Source of the DNA: Phallus indusiatus
Lineage: Eukaryota > Basidiomycota > Agaricomycetes > Phallales > Phallaceae
NCBI GenBank assembly: GCA_027605045.1
Contig: JAQFWX010000008.1
Location: forward strand, 124,001 to 188,000
Reading direction: 5' to 3'
Length of the DNA stretch: 64,000 nucleotides
The position numbers and the translations under genes were made by a program. This document shows, one piece after another, positions 63,701 to 64,000 of the stretch. The notes below the pieces were generated by a model that worked only from the letters and a program-made list of their open reading frames with translations, made no database searches and was not told the origin of the DNA. The first letter of the stretch is position 1, and each line of letters begins with the position of its first letter.

Positions 63701-63989
63701 CACGAAGAGATGCGCCTCTTTCTTTCGCGATTTTTATGCTCTGCATAATTCGCTCATAGTTTCCCTATACCGAAAAACATCAAAAAAAGTTCGAGTATAC
63801 ATCGTGGAGGATTACTTCGAAGTCCAAGGCCCACTGATTTAATGAGCTGCGTTACGAGTGAATGGTTGGATATGGATTATGCTTTGAGTTAGTGGCGCTG
63901 CTCACCATCTAAAAACGCGTCAGTAAGATTGTGCTATCGTATAATATACAATATTTGACTTGCGTAGCGAGTGTTATAAGGTGTCCCAT
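60705..63989 (-). CDS. QNS1: Glutamine-dependent NAD+ synthetase, 21 exons
   Basis: The last step of NAD+ synthesis: amidation of nicotinate adenine dinucleotide with glutamine-derived ammonia. Minus-strand exons begin 63989-63964, 63908-63906, 63846-63816, 63764-63679, 63624-63593, 63532-63448 and 63361-63166 and end with 60902-60878 and 60826-60705; the product is 711 residues (yeast 714). Glutaminase half: [40 protein letters not shown] (Glu), [20 protein letters not shown] (Lys) and [13 protein letters not shown] (Cys). Synthetase half: [19 protein letters not shown] (ATP P-loop), [44 protein letters not shown] and YSPDDNRYDLRPF. Every join keeps frame. The conserved ATC-SLNQW stretch needs a 3-nt exon. 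The whole gene seems to fit inside the window with its ATG 11 bp from the right edge. Confidence 0.94.
63906..63908 (-). other. QNS1: Proposed 3-nt micro-exon (ATG) of QNS1
   Basis: On the minus strand an acceptor TTTTTAG, the three bases ATG and a donor GTGAGC follow directly. Joined to the exons on each side (...GCT AC | ATG | C TCA TTA...) it yields Ala-Thr-Cys-Ser-Leu, the conserved start of the glutaminase domain. Without it the Cys codon is lost, though the frame stays open. Confidence 0.7.
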
Positions 63990-64000
63990 GGTTGGAAAGT

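Overview
The window is nuclear DNA of a filamentous basidiomycete, most likely an agaricomycete. Genes are split by many very short introns, mostly 45-90 bp with GT...AG ends. The proteins are fungal housekeeping types plus a NACHT-WD40 receptor of the kind common in Agaricomycetes and a GATA regulator with a WC-2-like zinc finger. Exon structures were worked out by hand from reading frame, splice-site consensus and recalled family sequence. There are no transcripts behind them.

Layout. (1) 1-327 is the 3' end of SEC18/NSF. (2) 1229-4196 (+) encodes an ADF-H plus PH domain protein with a long low-complexity middle. (3) 4197-10843 has no recognisable gene. (4) 10844-15764 (-) is a very large GATA-type transcription factor. 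(5) 18329-22029 (-) is a large low-complexity protein of unknown function. (6) From 25383 rightward the DNA is gene-dense: RIB3 (+), DED1 (-), HGH1 (-), SPT20 (+), a membrane-anchored TAP-like alpha/beta hydrolase (+), DBP9 (-), COQ6 (+), an F-box-like protein (+), a small unknown protein (+), ERV1 (+), mitochondrial bL36/RTC6 (-), a 1704-residue NLR-like receptor (+), TRM82 (-), SEC6 (+) and QNS1 (-).

How the genes relate. There is no metabolic cluster. Neighbours are unrelated housekeeping genes packed as divergent pairs (HGH1/SPT20, 88 bp between start codons; DBP9/COQ6, 118 bp; TRM82/SEC6, 263 bp) and convergent pairs (hydrolase/DBP9, SEC6/QNS1). Ribosome and translation functions recur (DED1, DBP9, HGH1, bL36m, TRM82), as do vesicle traffic (SEC18, SEC6) and mitochondrial functions (COQ6, ERV1, bL36m). 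The NLR-like gene is the main accessory, innate-immunity-type gene.

Points of special interest. QNS1 appears to need a 3-nt micro-exon between a GC-AG and a GT-AG intron to restore the conserved N-terminus. DED1 and bL36m end in tiny terminal exons. Four conserved genes (RIB3, DED1, TRM82, HGH1) carry a broken frame or an in-frame stop; at least the RIB3 and DED1 lesions lie in homopolymers and look like base-call errors rather than biology.
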